A stretch of 64,000 nucleotides of DNA, taken from contig JAZKHE010000002.1 of the NCBI GenBank assembly GCA_040385525.1, forward strand, positions 999,025 to 1,063,024. The letters are read 5' to 3'. The position numbers and the translations under genes were made by a program. Under the pieces are notes generated by a model. It saw only the letters and a list, made by a program, of their open reading frames with translations, searched no databases and was not told the DNA's origin. This DNA comes from JAZKHE01 sp040385525. Lineage in GTDB: Bacteria > Bacteroidota > Bacteroidia > UBA4408. This document shows positions 41,501 to 49,807 of this stretch, piece by piece. Each line of letters begins with the position of its first letter. Within the stretch, counting starts at the first letter, position 1.

Positions 41501-44320
41501 CATACGCTAACAAACACTATAAGTAACGATACCTATTTTAGATGTACTTTAGTTTGTACAAACGGAGGTAGTACAGATTTATCAACACCAGCTAATGTAA
41601 CCTTCTTTAGTGGTCCTGCAAACGATTTGCCTTGTAACGCAACCTTACTAACTATGGGTTCTTATATGCCTGGTGATAATTATTGTGCAGGTTCAGCTAG
41701 TGAGCCAGCTGCAATAGGATGTTGGACAACAGGTGTTTTAAATACGGTTTGGTATAGATTTGTAGCTACATCTACTTCTGCAAAAATTAAAACGTACGGT
41801 GGTACATTGGTGGCAACCCAAATAAATCTTTATACTGGTGCTTGTGCTGGTTTAACAGTAGTTACAGGTGGTTGTCAAGAAGATTTTACATCTTGTAGTA
41901 TTTCTCAACAATTAAATGAGTTAACAGTAACAGGGTTAACAAACGGACAAACTTACTACATACGTGTAGATGGTGATAATGATGATTTCGGAACTTTTAC
42001 TATATTAGTATTAGATGGAGCAACTCCATTCCCTACTTCACCAGGTCAAGATTGTCTTTTAGCTAATCCAGTTTGTGCTATGACTCAAACTATATCCGAT
42101 CCTGGTTTTCAAGGTACAGGTGCTGTTTGTGAGTTTACAGGTATAAATAACTGTACAAGTGGAGAAAGAGGTTCTGGTTATTATGAAATAAACATTAATA
42201 ATTCTGGTGCAAATGGTAATAACCTAGAATTTACAATTACACCAAATGATGGATCAACCGATTACGATTTCTTGTTATATGGTCCAAATCCAAATTGTTC
42301 AAATTTAGAAACTGATGTTCCTATTAGATGTAACTTTAGTGGTATTGGTACTACAGGTTTAAGAGGTGCTACAGACTTTAATCCAGATGCTGCATTTATG
42401 GCGCGTTTACCAGTATCAAATGGTCAACGTTATATTTTAGTAATACAAAACTTTACTAACAGTACATCTGGTTTTACCATTGATTATGCTGGCCCAATAA
42501 ATGCAACACCTCCAGTTGGAGCTAGTTTAAATTGGACAGGTGGAGTAGGTAAAGATTGGACAAACACTACTAACTGGGGTGGTTGTAATATTCCAGATTG
42601 CACAAGAGATGCGGTAATTCCTGTATTTGCTAATCAACCACAAGTAACAGCGGCCATGGGTACAGTTACAGTTAAAAATTTAACTATTAACAGTGGTGCA
42701 ACATTAACATTAGCAGCAGGAGCTACTTTAAGAGTTTGCGGTAGTTTATACAATAACGGAACAATTGTAGCTAGTCCAACATCAACCATTTTGTTTAGTG
42801 ATGATGTTACAACACATACATTATCTGGTAATTTTGTTGGAACAAGTAAATTGGGTAATTTAACAATTACTGATGCTACAACTGGCGATGTTAATAATTG
42901 TAAGGTTTTAGCCGCATCAAATGTAGAAGTAGGTGGTAATTTTACAACAAGCAATGTAAAAAGTATTTTTGACGCAAATGGAAAAACAATAACTGTAGGA
43001 GGGCATTTTGCTAACTCAACTGCGGGTACTACTTATTTAAATGCTAATCAAGCAACAAGTCATTTAATATTTAATGGTACTGCTGCGCAAAATTATACCG
43101 CTGGTGGAATTTTAACGCATAATAATGTTACTATGAATCATACTGGTACAGGTGTAACATTGGTAGGTAACCGATTAGAATTAGGTACTGCTGGTATTTT
43201 AACTTTAAACACAGGTAGAATTATTACTGGTGCGCAAGAAGTTAGAGTATTAAACACTGCTGCTGCTGCTGTAACTGCTGGAAATACAGCTAGCTTTGTG
43301 CAAGGTAATTTAAGAAGATCTTTACCAGCATCAAGTACAGGTTCTTATAATTTCCCTGTAGGTGGAGCAACAAAAGCCTACCAATTAGCTAATTTAGACT
43401 TTACAAGTACATCTACTATAAATAATTTATTGGCTTTCTTTACTGAAACTGGGGTAGCTAGTCCTGCAGCTGTTGAATGTGCTTGGGATTACAATATAGC
43501 TTGTTTAGATAATGGTTTTTGGACAATAAATGCATTTAGCGATTTAACGCCAACTGCAATAGGTGCAACGGCTTTAGGTTCTTACACTACAACATTGTAT
43601 CCAACTAACTACACAAATGGTGCTGCAAGTTCTCAGTTTACTGTTTACAAACGTACTTCTGGCACATGGGCATTTAACGGAACATGTTCTAACAACGCTA
43701 GTGCAGCTGCTGTAATTAGAGCTGGTATGAATGGTTTTTCTGATTACACGGTAGCACAATCTGCTACTCCGTTAGCAGTTAAATTGTTAAACTTTACGGG
43801 TAAAGCAATCGGTATGCAAAATCATTTAGAATGGAATACTTCTGCAGAATTAAATAGCGATTACTTTATGTTGCAACGTTCTAAAGATGGATTAACTTTT
43901 GAAGATTTAACAAAAGTGAAAGCTCAAGGTAAATCAAGTAACGTAGTTAATTACGAAGAAATTGACAGAGAGCCATTTGAAACAACTTATTACAGATTGA
44001 AACTAGTTGATACTAATGGTGATTTCTATACGTCAAAAATGGTGATTTTAACTTTACCAGTTATTAAGTTTGATGTTGGTATTCGTCCAAATCCTGCAAT
44101 TAATAATATTGTAGTTGATGTGTTTGCGTCAAATAATACAGATGCAGAAATTCAAATAATGGATATGGTTGGTAAAATTGTTTTAACAAAAACTACAACA
44201 TTAGAAGCGGGTAATAATTCAATTGAAAATGATTTAGGTGATTTATCAAGAGGTTCTTACTTTATAAAAGTAACTTCAGCAAAAGGAGTGCTTTACAATG
44301 GTAAATTTGTAAAACAATAA
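38579..44320 (+). CDS. Giant T9SS-sorted multidomain surface protein (Gly-rich, CUB, GEVED)
   Basis: 1913 residues. After a signal peptide (1-24), residues of about 25-240 form a Gly-rich beta region starting 'TWTCPVGVTSITVECWGAG'. Pre-peptidase-C-like domains follow to about 510, then a CUB-like domain (about 516-642, 'ESCCDKLYIYDGNSTAAPQW'), an Ig-like unit, and a GEVED domain (about 748-908, 'VWAYFDWNQNGSFTDPGEYF'). Several further PPC/Ig-like units lead to a T9SS sorting domain in the last 83 residues ('FDVGIRPNPAINNIVVDVFA'). It is a probable adhesin or matrix protein. Regulation by the neighbouring LytTR pair is plausible but unproven. Confidence 0.85.
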   Translation: MKKIYSLFLFTVFSLLVYTKASAQTVVVTYTADATWTCPVGVTSITVECWGAGGGGGGAKKRADKFGTGGGGGAYARSTVVVVPGNNYAVVVGTGGAQGTGTANAGNGGSSTFNATSVVAAGGGGGLSATDNSTNPSTAGAGGTVAASTGTVEFAGGNGAVGAIGAAGGGGGGAGTTAVGAAAAGSTAGAGGTLLGGAGGNGSTVATGPGATASVYGGAGGGATDNNTGAKRGGTGASGLVRITYSTTPPNDNCSGAIGLTHQGEGSCTPLAVSLTGSTSSMADAGCGASATDDLWYKFTATATRCRISVTTAGKVVELFTGATCATGATVSLGCSSALDNDFTGLTIGTEYFFRIYSSSGSDALNVCVTTQPGPPVNDDCAGAIALTASSICNYVQYTNALATASTAPDPACNYTTGTGSGVNDVWFSVVVPANGTITIDTQEGVLTDADIALYTGTCGTLAYVDCDNQASANGAMGLITRAGLTPGTTVYIRVWDRGHDAEGTFGICVTTPGGCTFSGTQTTDLGANTGECFVSCPSTLTLRDPGGAANYANSLNVTQTFTNATGGPLQISFSAFATESCCDKLYIYDGNSTAAPQWVGSPWGGTTAPPTLISSGASITIRFTSDGSINNTGFVSAITCLPACTGTPGAGNAIANPTSVCAGASSLLQVTSGIALASGYTYQWQSAPAVGGPWTNIAGATTGTYLITPAATAFYRRITTCTATGNSNLATPPGTVQVTVTGLTAACYCASGQTSSGDMEITQVILPHTGGAAATNRVTAYNGVTLGHNDPAFTGATTPNLMQSSTVTLTVGVTQGDFSYSFQVWAYFDWNQNGSFTDPGEYFQVKPYGTSTAVIQTNYTFPVTVPSTALLGNTQMRIIAVESSTNPWNPCGTFTWGEKEDYRINITAMPACAGVIDAGATVVTPTSSCNTAPVSPSMSLVGNTAASGITYQWQSAAFAAGPYTNINGAIAPTHTLTNTISNDTYFRCTLVCTNGGSTDLSTPANVTFFSGPANDLPCNATLLTMGSYMPGDNYCAGSASEPAAIGCWTTGVLNTVWYRFVATSTSAKIKTYGGTLVATQINLYTGACAGLTVVTGGCQEDFTSCSISQQLNELTVTGLTNGQTYYIRVDGDNDDFGTFTILVLDGATPFPTSPGQDCLLANPVCAMTQTISDPGFQGTGAVCEFTGINNCTSGERGSGYYEININNSGANGNNLEFTITPNDGSTDYDFLLYGPNPNCSNLETDVPIRCNFSGIGTTGLRGATDFNPDAAFMARLPVSNGQRYILVIQNFTNSTSGFTIDYAGPINATPPVGASLNWTGGVGKDWTNTTNWGGCNIPDCTRDAVIPVFANQPQVTAAMGTVTVKNLTINSGATLTLAAGATLRVCGSLYNNGTIVASPTSTILFSDDVTTHTLSGNFVGTSKLGNLTITDATTGDVNNCKVLAASNVEVGGNFTTSNVKSIFDANGKTITVGGHFANSTAGTTYLNANQATSHLIFNGTAAQNYTAGGILTHNNVTMNHTGTGVTLVGNRLELGTAGILTLNTGRIITGAQEVRVLNTAAAAVTAGNTASFVQGNLRRSLPASSTGSYNFPVGGATKAYQLANLDFTSTSTINNLLAFFTETGVASPAAVECAWDYNIACLDNGFWTINAFSDLTPTAIGATALGSYTTTLYPTNYTNGAASSQFTVYKRTSGTWAFNGTCSNNASAAAVIRAGMNGFSDYTVAQSATPLAVKLLNFTGKAIGMQNHLEWNTSAELNSDYFMLQRSKDGLTFEDLTKVKAQGKSSNVVNYEEIDREPFETTYYRLKLVDTNGDFYTSKMVILTLPVIKFDVGIRPNPAINNIVVDVFASNNTDAEIQIMDMVGKIVLTKTTTLEAGNNSIENDLGDLSRGSYFIKVTSAKGVLYNGKFVKQ
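38734..38751 (+). repeat. (GGT)6 tract in the Gly-rich coding region
   Basis: Six uninterrupted GGT codons encode a glycine run. Unit changes would keep the frame and alter loop length only. Further, shorter GGT tracts follow up to about 39300. Confidence 0.7.
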
Positions 44321-44338
44321 GACTAAATAGAATAAATT

Positions 44339-44380
44339 AAAAAGTCCCGTCCCGATAGCTATCGGGATGGGACTTTTTTT
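44339..44380. terminator. Strong bidirectional terminator between the giant T9SS gene and uvrA
   Basis: A nearly perfect inverted repeat of about 19 bp per arm (AAAGTCCC..CCCGATAG and CTATCGGG..GGGACTTT) is followed by T7. It is flanked by A runs on the left and T runs on the right. It lies 18 bp from each stop codon, so it can serve both convergent genes. Confidence 0.9.
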
Positions 44381-44397
44381 ATGCTTATATTTTTTTA

Positions 44398-47232
44398 CTA
44401 AAGCTTTTCTGCTAGGTACTTTGCTGTAAAACTTTCTTTACATTTTAATAAGTCTTTTGGTGTTCCGCTAAACAATATTTTCCCGCCTTTACTTCCACCT
44501 TCAGGGCCTAAATCTATTATATAATCAGCACATTTAATTACTTCTAAATTGTGCTCAATAACCAAAAGCGAATGTCCGTTTTCTATTAAAGCAGTAAAGG
44601 CATATAATAGTTTTTGTATATCATGAAAATGCAAACCTGTAGTAGGTTCGTCAAAAATGAAAAGTATTTTTTCTGTGCTTTGTCCTTTGGTTAAAAACGA
44701 AGCTAACTTAATACGTTGTGCTTCGCCACCACTTAAAGTACTTGATGATTGCCCTAACTGAATATAACCCAAACCAACATTACTTAAAGGCATAAGTTTT
44801 TGAACAATCTTTTTTTCTAAGGTAGTTGGGCGTTGAGGTTCGCTAAAAAAATCAATGGCATCATCAACTGTCATGCACAACACATCCCAAATACTTTTTT
44901 CTCTATAAACTACTTCTAAGGTTTCTGCTTTAAAACGTTTACCATGGCATACATCACATTCTAAATGAATGTCTGCCATAAATTGCATTTCAATTGTTAC
45001 TTCGCCTTCTCCATCACACACTTCACATCTTCCGCCATCAACGTTAAACGAAAAGTGAGCTGTTTTATAACCTCTGGTTTTAGCTAAAGGCTGTTCTGTA
45101 AATAAATTTCTTATTTCGTCGTAGGCTTTTACATAGGTAACAGGGTTAGACCGCGATGATTTACCAATTGGATTTTGGTCAATCATCTCTACTGCCGATA
45201 TTTTATCGTAGTCGCCTGTTAGCTTGTCAAAAGAACCAGTAATTTCGCCATAACCACCGTATATTTTTTTAAGTGCAGGATACAAAACACGTTTTACTAA
45301 AGTAGTTTTTCCGCTACCACTTACTCCTGTAACAACGCACAAACTATTTAATGGAAATGATACATTTTGTTTTTGTAAATTGTTTTCGTTTACACCTTCT
45401 AAATTTATAAAGTAGCGTGGTGTACGTATTTGTGTAGGCACAGGAATTTTTTCGTTTCCGTTTAAGTATTGCGCAGTAATACTTTTTTTATCTTTTTCTA
45501 TTTCGCTCCAATTTCCTTGAAAAACTAGCTCTCCACCTCTTGAACCAGCCAAAGGACCAATATCAATAATTTGATCGGCAGCGCGCATTATTTCTTCGTC
45601 GTGCTCCACAACAATAACTGTGTTGCCAACATCACGTAAAGCTTTTAAAACAGTAATTAATCGTTCAGTATCTTTAGGATGCAAACCAATACTTGGTTCG
45701 TCTAACACATACATGCTACCCACCAAACTACTTCCTAGTGATGTTGCTAAATTGATACGTTGCGATTCACCACCCGAAAGTGTATTTGATAAGCGATTTA
45801 AGGTTAAGTAACCTAAACCAACATCTAATAAAAATTGTAAACGATTTGTAATTTCAAGTAACAAACGTTTGGCAACTTCGGTATCGTGTTTATCTAATTT
45901 TAGTGTTTTAAAAACTTCTAAACTTTCTTCAATTGGCAAAAGAACAATGTCTGAAATTGAATATTCTTTAATTTTTACGTAGTTGGCATCTTTACGCAAA
46001 CGCGTGCCGTTGCAGTCAGGACAAACTGTTTTGCCTCTGTAGCGAGATAACATTACACGGTATTGTATTTTATAACTTTGTTCTTCTAAATGTTTGAAAA
46101 AATCGTTTAAGCCCGAAAAATGTTTGTTGCCTGTCCAAACTAAATCTTGTTCTTTTTTAGTTAAATCGTAGTATGGGCGATGAACAGGGAAATCAAAATG
46201 ATGTGCACTTTTAATAAATTCGTTTTTCCATTCGCCCATTACATCACCTTTCCAGCAAGCAATAGCTCCATCGTAAACCGAAACCGATTTGTCTGGAATT
46301 ACTAAATCTTTATCAATACCAATTACAGAGCCAAAGCCATCGCAGTGTTTACAAGCTCCAACAGGATTATTAAAACTAAAAAAATGCGACGATGGTTCGG
46401 TAAAAGTCATTCCATCTAACTCAAATTTATTAGAAAACTCAACTCGCTTTTCTGCTTTTTCGTTTTCAACATAATCTACAAAACAAATTCCGTTTCCTTC
46501 GTAAAAGGCTGTTTGTGTTGAGTCTGCGGCTCTGCTTAATAATTCTTCTTTGTCTTCGTTAACAACAAAACGATCAATTAAAATTTCGACTTCAGTTAAT
46601 TTTAAATTTTTTAAACTTTTTTTATCAGTTAAAAAATCATCAATACGCTTAATTTCGTTGTTTGCTTTTATTCTCGAAAATCCTTGCTGAACAAGTAATT
46701 CTAATGTTTTTTCTAAACTTAAATTTTCTTTAGTAGGCAAGGGGCAAAGCAAAAAAACTTTACTAGTAATTTTTAATTTTTCAATAAAATTAACTACATC
46801 ACTAACCGTATTTCGTTTTACAATTTGATTAGAAATAGGAGAGTAGGTTTTTCCAATACGCGAAAAAAGTAATTTTAAATAATCGTAAATTTCGGTAGTT
46901 GTGCCAACTGTAGAACGAGGATTGCGCGAGTTTACTTTCTGTTCAATAGCAATTGCAGGCGAAATACCTTTAATATAATCAACTTCGGGTTTATTTATTC
47001 TTCCTAAAAACTGACGCGCGTACGATGATAAACTCTCCACATAACGGCGTTGCCCCTCTGCATACAAGGTATCAAATGCTAAAGTAGATTTTCCAGAACC
47101 AGATAAACCAGTTATTACAACTAGTTTGTTGCGCGGTATGGCTACATCAATATTTTTTAAATTGTGTAAACGAGCTCCTTTTATAAGGATATATTTTTTT
47201 GGGTCGAGCGTATTAAAATCGCTAATAATCAT
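44398..47232 (-). CDS. uvrA: Excinuclease ABC subunit A
   Basis: 944 residues from ATG 47232 (MIISDFNTLDPKKYILIKGA), preferred because a -7 box (47251-47258) makes upstream codons unlikely. The first ABC domain starts with 'LVVITGLSGSGKSTLAFDTL', the second with 'LCVVTGVSGSGKTTLVKRVL'. The ABC signatures 'LSGGESQRINLA' and 'LSGGEAQRIKLA' are both present. Zn fingers are seen in 'ACKHCDGFGS', 'VCPDCNGTRL', and 'RCEVCDGEGEVTIEM' with 'CDVCHGKRF'. UvrA scans DNA for bulky damage and loads UvrB in nucleotide-excision repair. Full length with all motifs intact. Confidence 0.97.
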   Translation of the reverse strand: MIISDFNTLDPKKYILIKGARLHNLKNIDVAIPRNKLVVITGLSGSGKSTLAFDTLYAEGQRRYVESLSSYARQFLGRINKPEVDYIKGISPAIAIEQKVNSRNPRSTVGTTTEIYDYLKLLFSRIGKTYSPISNQIVKRNTVSDVVNFIEKLKITSKVFLLCPLPTKENLSLEKTLELLVQQGFSRIKANNEIKRIDDFLTDKKSLKNLKLTEVEILIDRFVVNEDKEELLSRAADSTQTAFYEGNGICFVDYVENEKAEKRVEFSNKFELDGMTFTEPSSHFFSFNNPVGACKHCDGFGSVIGIDKDLVIPDKSVSVYDGAIACWKGDVMGEWKNEFIKSAHHFDFPVHRPYYDLTKKEQDLVWTGNKHFSGLNDFFKHLEEQSYKIQYRVMLSRYRGKTVCPDCNGTRLRKDANYVKIKEYSISDIVLLPIEESLEVFKTLKLDKHDTEVAKRLLLEITNRLQFLLDVGLGYLTLNRLSNTLSGGESQRINLATSLGSSLVGSMYVLDEPSIGLHPKDTERLITVLKALRDVGNTVIVVEHDEEIMRAADQIIDIGPLAGSRGGELVFQGNWSEIEKDKKSITAQYLNGNEKIPVPTQIRTPRYFINLEGVNENNLQKQNVSFPLNSLCVVTGVSGSGKTTLVKRVLYPALKKIYGGYGEITGSFDKLTGDYDKISAVEMIDQNPIGKSSRSNPVTYVKAYDEIRNLFTEQPLAKTRGYKTAHFSFNVDGGRCEVCDGEGEVTIEMQFMADIHLECDVCHGKRFKAETLEVVYREKSIWDVLCMTVDDAIDFFSEPQRPTTLEKKIVQKLMPLSNVGLGYIQLGQSSSTLSGGEAQRIKLASFLTKGQSTEKILFIFDEPTTGLHFHDIQKLLYAFTALIENGHSLLVIEHNLEVIKCADYIIDLGPEGGSKGGKILFSGTPKDLLKCKESFTAKYLAEKL

Positions 47233-47250
47233 AGATGATATATAAACCAT

Positions 47251-47258
47251 CAAAGGTA
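47251..47258 (-). promoter_or_regulatory. -7 box of uvrA
   Basis: On the minus strand TACCTTTG matches TAnnTTTG. It implies transcription from about 47245 and a leader of about 12 nt before ATG 47232. It lies beside the divergent sigma-factor promoter. Confidence 0.5.
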
Positions 47259-47261
47259 AAA

Positions 47262-47292
47262 TTTGTTTTTTATAAAATTTAATTTATATTTG
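47262..47292 (+). promoter_or_regulatory. Bacteroidota-type promoter of the sigma-factor gene
   Basis: TTTG (47262-47265), a 19-bp spacer and TATATTTG (47285-47292) give an exact match to the TTTG-N19-TAnnTTTG consensus. A leader of about 110 nt precedes the ATG at 47412. Confidence 0.65.
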
Positions 47293-47411
47293 TGTAACGT
47301 TTTACCAAATATTAACGTTAAACAATCAAATTATTAACTAACCAATAGGAGAATCACTATAGCAAAAATCTACTTTTTTTAATTTTTATTTAATTTAAAA
47401 AGGAGGTAAAT

Positions 47412-47996
47412 ATGCTTAGTATTGCTCTAAACGACCAAGAGTTAGTTACTCATTACATACACGGTAATGAATCTGCTATAGAAATTTTAATAACCCGTCA
47501 CAAGCGAAAAGTATTTTCGTACATCTACAATTTGGTAAAAGACAGAGATGTTGCCGAAGATTTATTTCAGGATACTTTTATAAAAGTAATTAATACCTTA
47601 AAAGGTAAAAATTATAACGAAGAAGGTAAGTTTTTACCTTGGGTAATGCGTATAGCGCACAATATTGTTATAGATTACTTTAGAAAAGCTAAAAAAATGC
47701 AAACTACTAGTGGTGGCGACGACTGGAATATTTTTGATAGCCTAAATGTGTTTGATGATACTGTGCACGATAAAATGGAAAAAAAACAAGTTAAAGCAGA
47801 TGTGCGTAGGTTAATTGAAAAATTGCCAGACGATCAACGCGAAGTTTTAGTTATGCGTCATTACGAAGATTTAAGTTTTAAAGAAATAGCAGAGATAAGT
47901 AATATTAGCATAAATACAGCTTTAGGCAGAATGCGTTATGCTTTAATAAATTTAAGAAAACTGATAGAAGAGTATCAGTTAGTGTTGGTAGATTAA
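47412..47996 (+). CDS. RNA polymerase ECF-type sigma factor
   Basis: 194 residues, normal for ECF sigma factors. Region 2 is 'FSYIYNLVKDRDVAEDLFQD' with 'FIKVINTL' and 'FLPWVMRIAHNIVIDYFRKA'. Region 4 is 'LPDDQREVLVMRHYEDLSFK' and 'EIAEISNISINTALGRMRYA'. No anti-sigma gene follows; a terminator at 48027 makes it monocistronic. It has its own full promoter and a very strong ribosome site (AAAGGAGGTAAAT, ATG), an exception in a phylum where such sites are weak. This subgroup lacks a visible regulatory partner, so it may be controlled at the level of expression. Confidence 0.92.
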   Translation: MLSIALNDQELVTHYIHGNESAIEILITRHKRKVFSYIYNLVKDRDVAEDLFQDTFIKVINTLKGKNYNEEGKFLPWVMRIAHNIVIDYFRKAKKMQTTSGGDDWNIFDSLNVFDDTVHDKMEKKQVKADVRRLIEKLPDDQREVLVMRHYEDLSFKEIAEISNISINTALGRMRYALINLRKLIEEYQLVLVD

Positions 47997-48026
47997 TTGT
48001 TTTTTTTTGATTAGTTAATGTTAAGC

Positions 48027-48051
48027 AAAGCCCTAATTTTAGGGCTTTTGC
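48027..48051 (+). terminator. Terminator after the sigma-factor gene
   Basis: AAAGCCCTAA and TTAGGGCTTT form a stem with a very short loop, followed by a T-rich stretch, 30 bp after the stop. Confidence 0.75.
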
Positions 48052-48097
48052 TTTTAATAACTAATAATAACAGATTCTGTAAAAAAGGATTGACCTT

Positions 48098-48288
48098 TGA
48101 AAAATAAAATAAGAAAATCAAATGAGGTTTTTAGCGAGGGAATTTTGTAAGTAATCAACGAGTGAGTTGAACGGGCTTTTCGCAAGGAACGAACGGCTTT
48201 GGTTACGTGAAAAAAGCGAAATGTAGATTTTCGTTTTATTTTTCAGAAGTCTTGATTTTTTGTTTCTTTTGTATCAAGACAAAAGAAA
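48098..48288 (+). repeat. Structured intergenic repeat, copy B
   Basis: A long inverted repeat, 48098-48119 and 48226-48245 (TGAAAAATAAAA and its complement with a small bulge), encloses about 106 bp of GC-richer sequence. It is followed by TCTTGA (48250-48255) pairing with TCAAGA (48274-48279). TTTCTTTTG (48263-48271) can instead pair with CAAAAGAAA (48280-48288). This is the same order of elements as copy A at 17046, with different bases in the arms. I see no gene in 47997-48391. Confidence 0.7.
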
Positions 48289-48369
48289 AAGAAGTTAGAA
48301 TTAAGTGAGTTATTAGTTTTATATGGTAAACTAGAGCAGAAAGAAAAATTTATATAATTTTTTTTAGTT

Positions 48370-48377
48370 TACCTTTG
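48370..48377 (+). promoter_or_regulatory. -7 box of the DEAD-box helicase gene
   Basis: TACCTTTG matches TAnnTTTG, 14 bp before the ATG at 48392, so the leader would be very short. No clear -33 box is seen. Confidence 0.45.
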
Positions 48378-48391
48378 CAAAAAAAGAGCAA

Positions 48392-49720
48392 ATGTCGTTT
48401 TTAGATCTAAACTTAAACAAACCTTTATTTAATGCCTTAACTGACTTAGGCTTTACAACACCAACTACCATTCAAAAAAAGGTTTTTTCGGTTGTAATGT
48501 CGGGCAGAGACGTTGTAGGTATTGCGCAAACAGGTACAGGTAAAACATTTGCTTATTTATTGCCCACACTTAGATTGTGGCAGTTTACTAAAGAAAAGCA
48601 TCCACAAGTTTTAATATTAGTGCCCACGCGCGAGTTGGTAGAACAAGTTTTAGAACAAGTAAAAAAATTATCTACTTACACTTCAGTAAGGGCAATTGGA
48701 GTGTATGGCGAAACCAATATTAAAACTCAAATTAGTGCTATTGCAGAAGGTGTTGATGTGGTTGTGGCTACTCCAGGTAGATTATTCGATTTAATTGCAC
48801 ACGGAGCTTTAAAACTAAAAGCCATAAAGCGATTAATAATTGATGAAATGGATGAGATGTTAAACTTAGGCTTTCGTCCGCAGATTACAAGAATAGTAGA
48901 GATAATGCCTGAAAAAAGACAAAATCTTTTGTTTTCGGCTACAATTACCGAAGATGTAGAAAAGTTTGTAAACGATTTTTTTAATAATCCAGAGCGAGTT
49001 GAGGCAGCACCAGCAGGAAGTCCATTAACCAACATTAATCAAACGGCTTACAAAGTTCCAAATTATTTTACAAAGATAAATTTGCTTGATTTTTTATTAC
49101 GCAACGAAAAGGAATTTAATAAAGTTTTAATTTTTACGGCAACTAAAAAATTAGCTAACGAATTGTTTGATGAGATTGATGAGCGTTACGAAGAAGAGGT
49201 AGGATTAATACATTCTAACAAAGCACAAAACCAACGATTTAATAGCGTAAATAATTTTAAATCGGGTAAGTTTAGAATATTAATAGCAACCGATATTATA
49301 GCACGCGGATTAGATGTGGAAGAGGTTAGCCATGTTATTAATTTTGATGTACCAGAAAATCCCGAAAATTATGTTCATAGAATTGGAAGAACAGGTAGAG
49401 CCGATAAAAAAGGCGATGCAATAGTTTTGGTGAGCCCAAAAGAAGAAGAAAAATTATTGGAAATAGAAAACTTAATGAAGTACAAAGTTCCGGTAAGTGA
49501 GTTTCCAAAAGAAGTTATTGTTTCTACCGAACTTACTTTAGACGAAATGCCTATAGTTGTACACAAAGAAATTGAGTTGAAATTACCCAACAAAGATTTG
49601 GCAGGGCCAGCATTTCACGAAAAATCGGAGCTTAACAAAAAAGTAAATGTGCGTATGAGTAGAAGCGATAGAATGAAATTAAAATACAGCAAACCCAAAA
49701 AAAGAAGTCCAAAAAAGTAA
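48392..49720 (+). CDS. DEAD/DEAH-box RNA helicase
   Basis: 442 residues. The Q motif lies at the start ('LTDLGFTTPTTIQKKVFSVV'), Walker A is 'AQTGTGKT', and motif II reads DEMD ('LIIDEMDEMLNLGFRPQI') instead of DEAD. 'SAT', 'IARGLDVEEVSHVINFDVP' and 'HRIGRTGR' follow. A basic C-terminal tail ends the protein (KLKYSKPKKRSPKK), as in RhlE-type helicases. It unwinds RNA in the cytoplasm in ribosome assembly or mRNA decay; the exact role is not readable. The Met in motif II is a rare but tolerated variant. Confidence 0.92.
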   Translation: MSFLDLNLNKPLFNALTDLGFTTPTTIQKKVFSVVMSGRDVVGIAQTGTGKTFAYLLPTLRLWQFTKEKHPQVLILVPTRELVEQVLEQVKKLSTYTSVRAIGVYGETNIKTQISAIAEGVDVVVATPGRLFDLIAHGALKLKAIKRLIIDEMDEMLNLGFRPQITRIVEIMPEKRQNLLFSATITEDVEKFVNDFFNNPERVEAAPAGSPLTNINQTAYKVPNYFTKINLLDFLLRNEKEFNKVLIFTATKKLANELFDEIDERYEEEVGLIHSNKAQNQRFNSVNNFKSGKFRILIATDIIARGLDVEEVSHVINFDVPENPENYVHRIGRTGRADKKGDAIVLVSPKEEEKLLEIENLMKYKVPVSEFPKEVIVSTELTLDEMPIVVHKEIELKLPNKDLAGPAFHEKSELNKKVNVRMSRSDRMKLKYSKPKKRSPKK

Positions 49721-49760
49721 ACTAACGTTTAGCGCATTTTCGCATAATTTTTATCAAACA

Positions 49761-49788
49761 AAAAAGCTCGAACTAATTCGAGCTTTTT
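49761..49788. terminator. Bidirectional terminator between the helicase and the DUF6340-like genes
   Basis: A 12-bp stem, AAAAAGCTCGAA and TTCGAGCTTTTT, with a CTAA loop. It lies between two convergent genes and has A and T runs on its two sides. Confidence 0.9.
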
Positions 49789-49807
49789 AATTTAATTTTA
49801 TGCTAAT

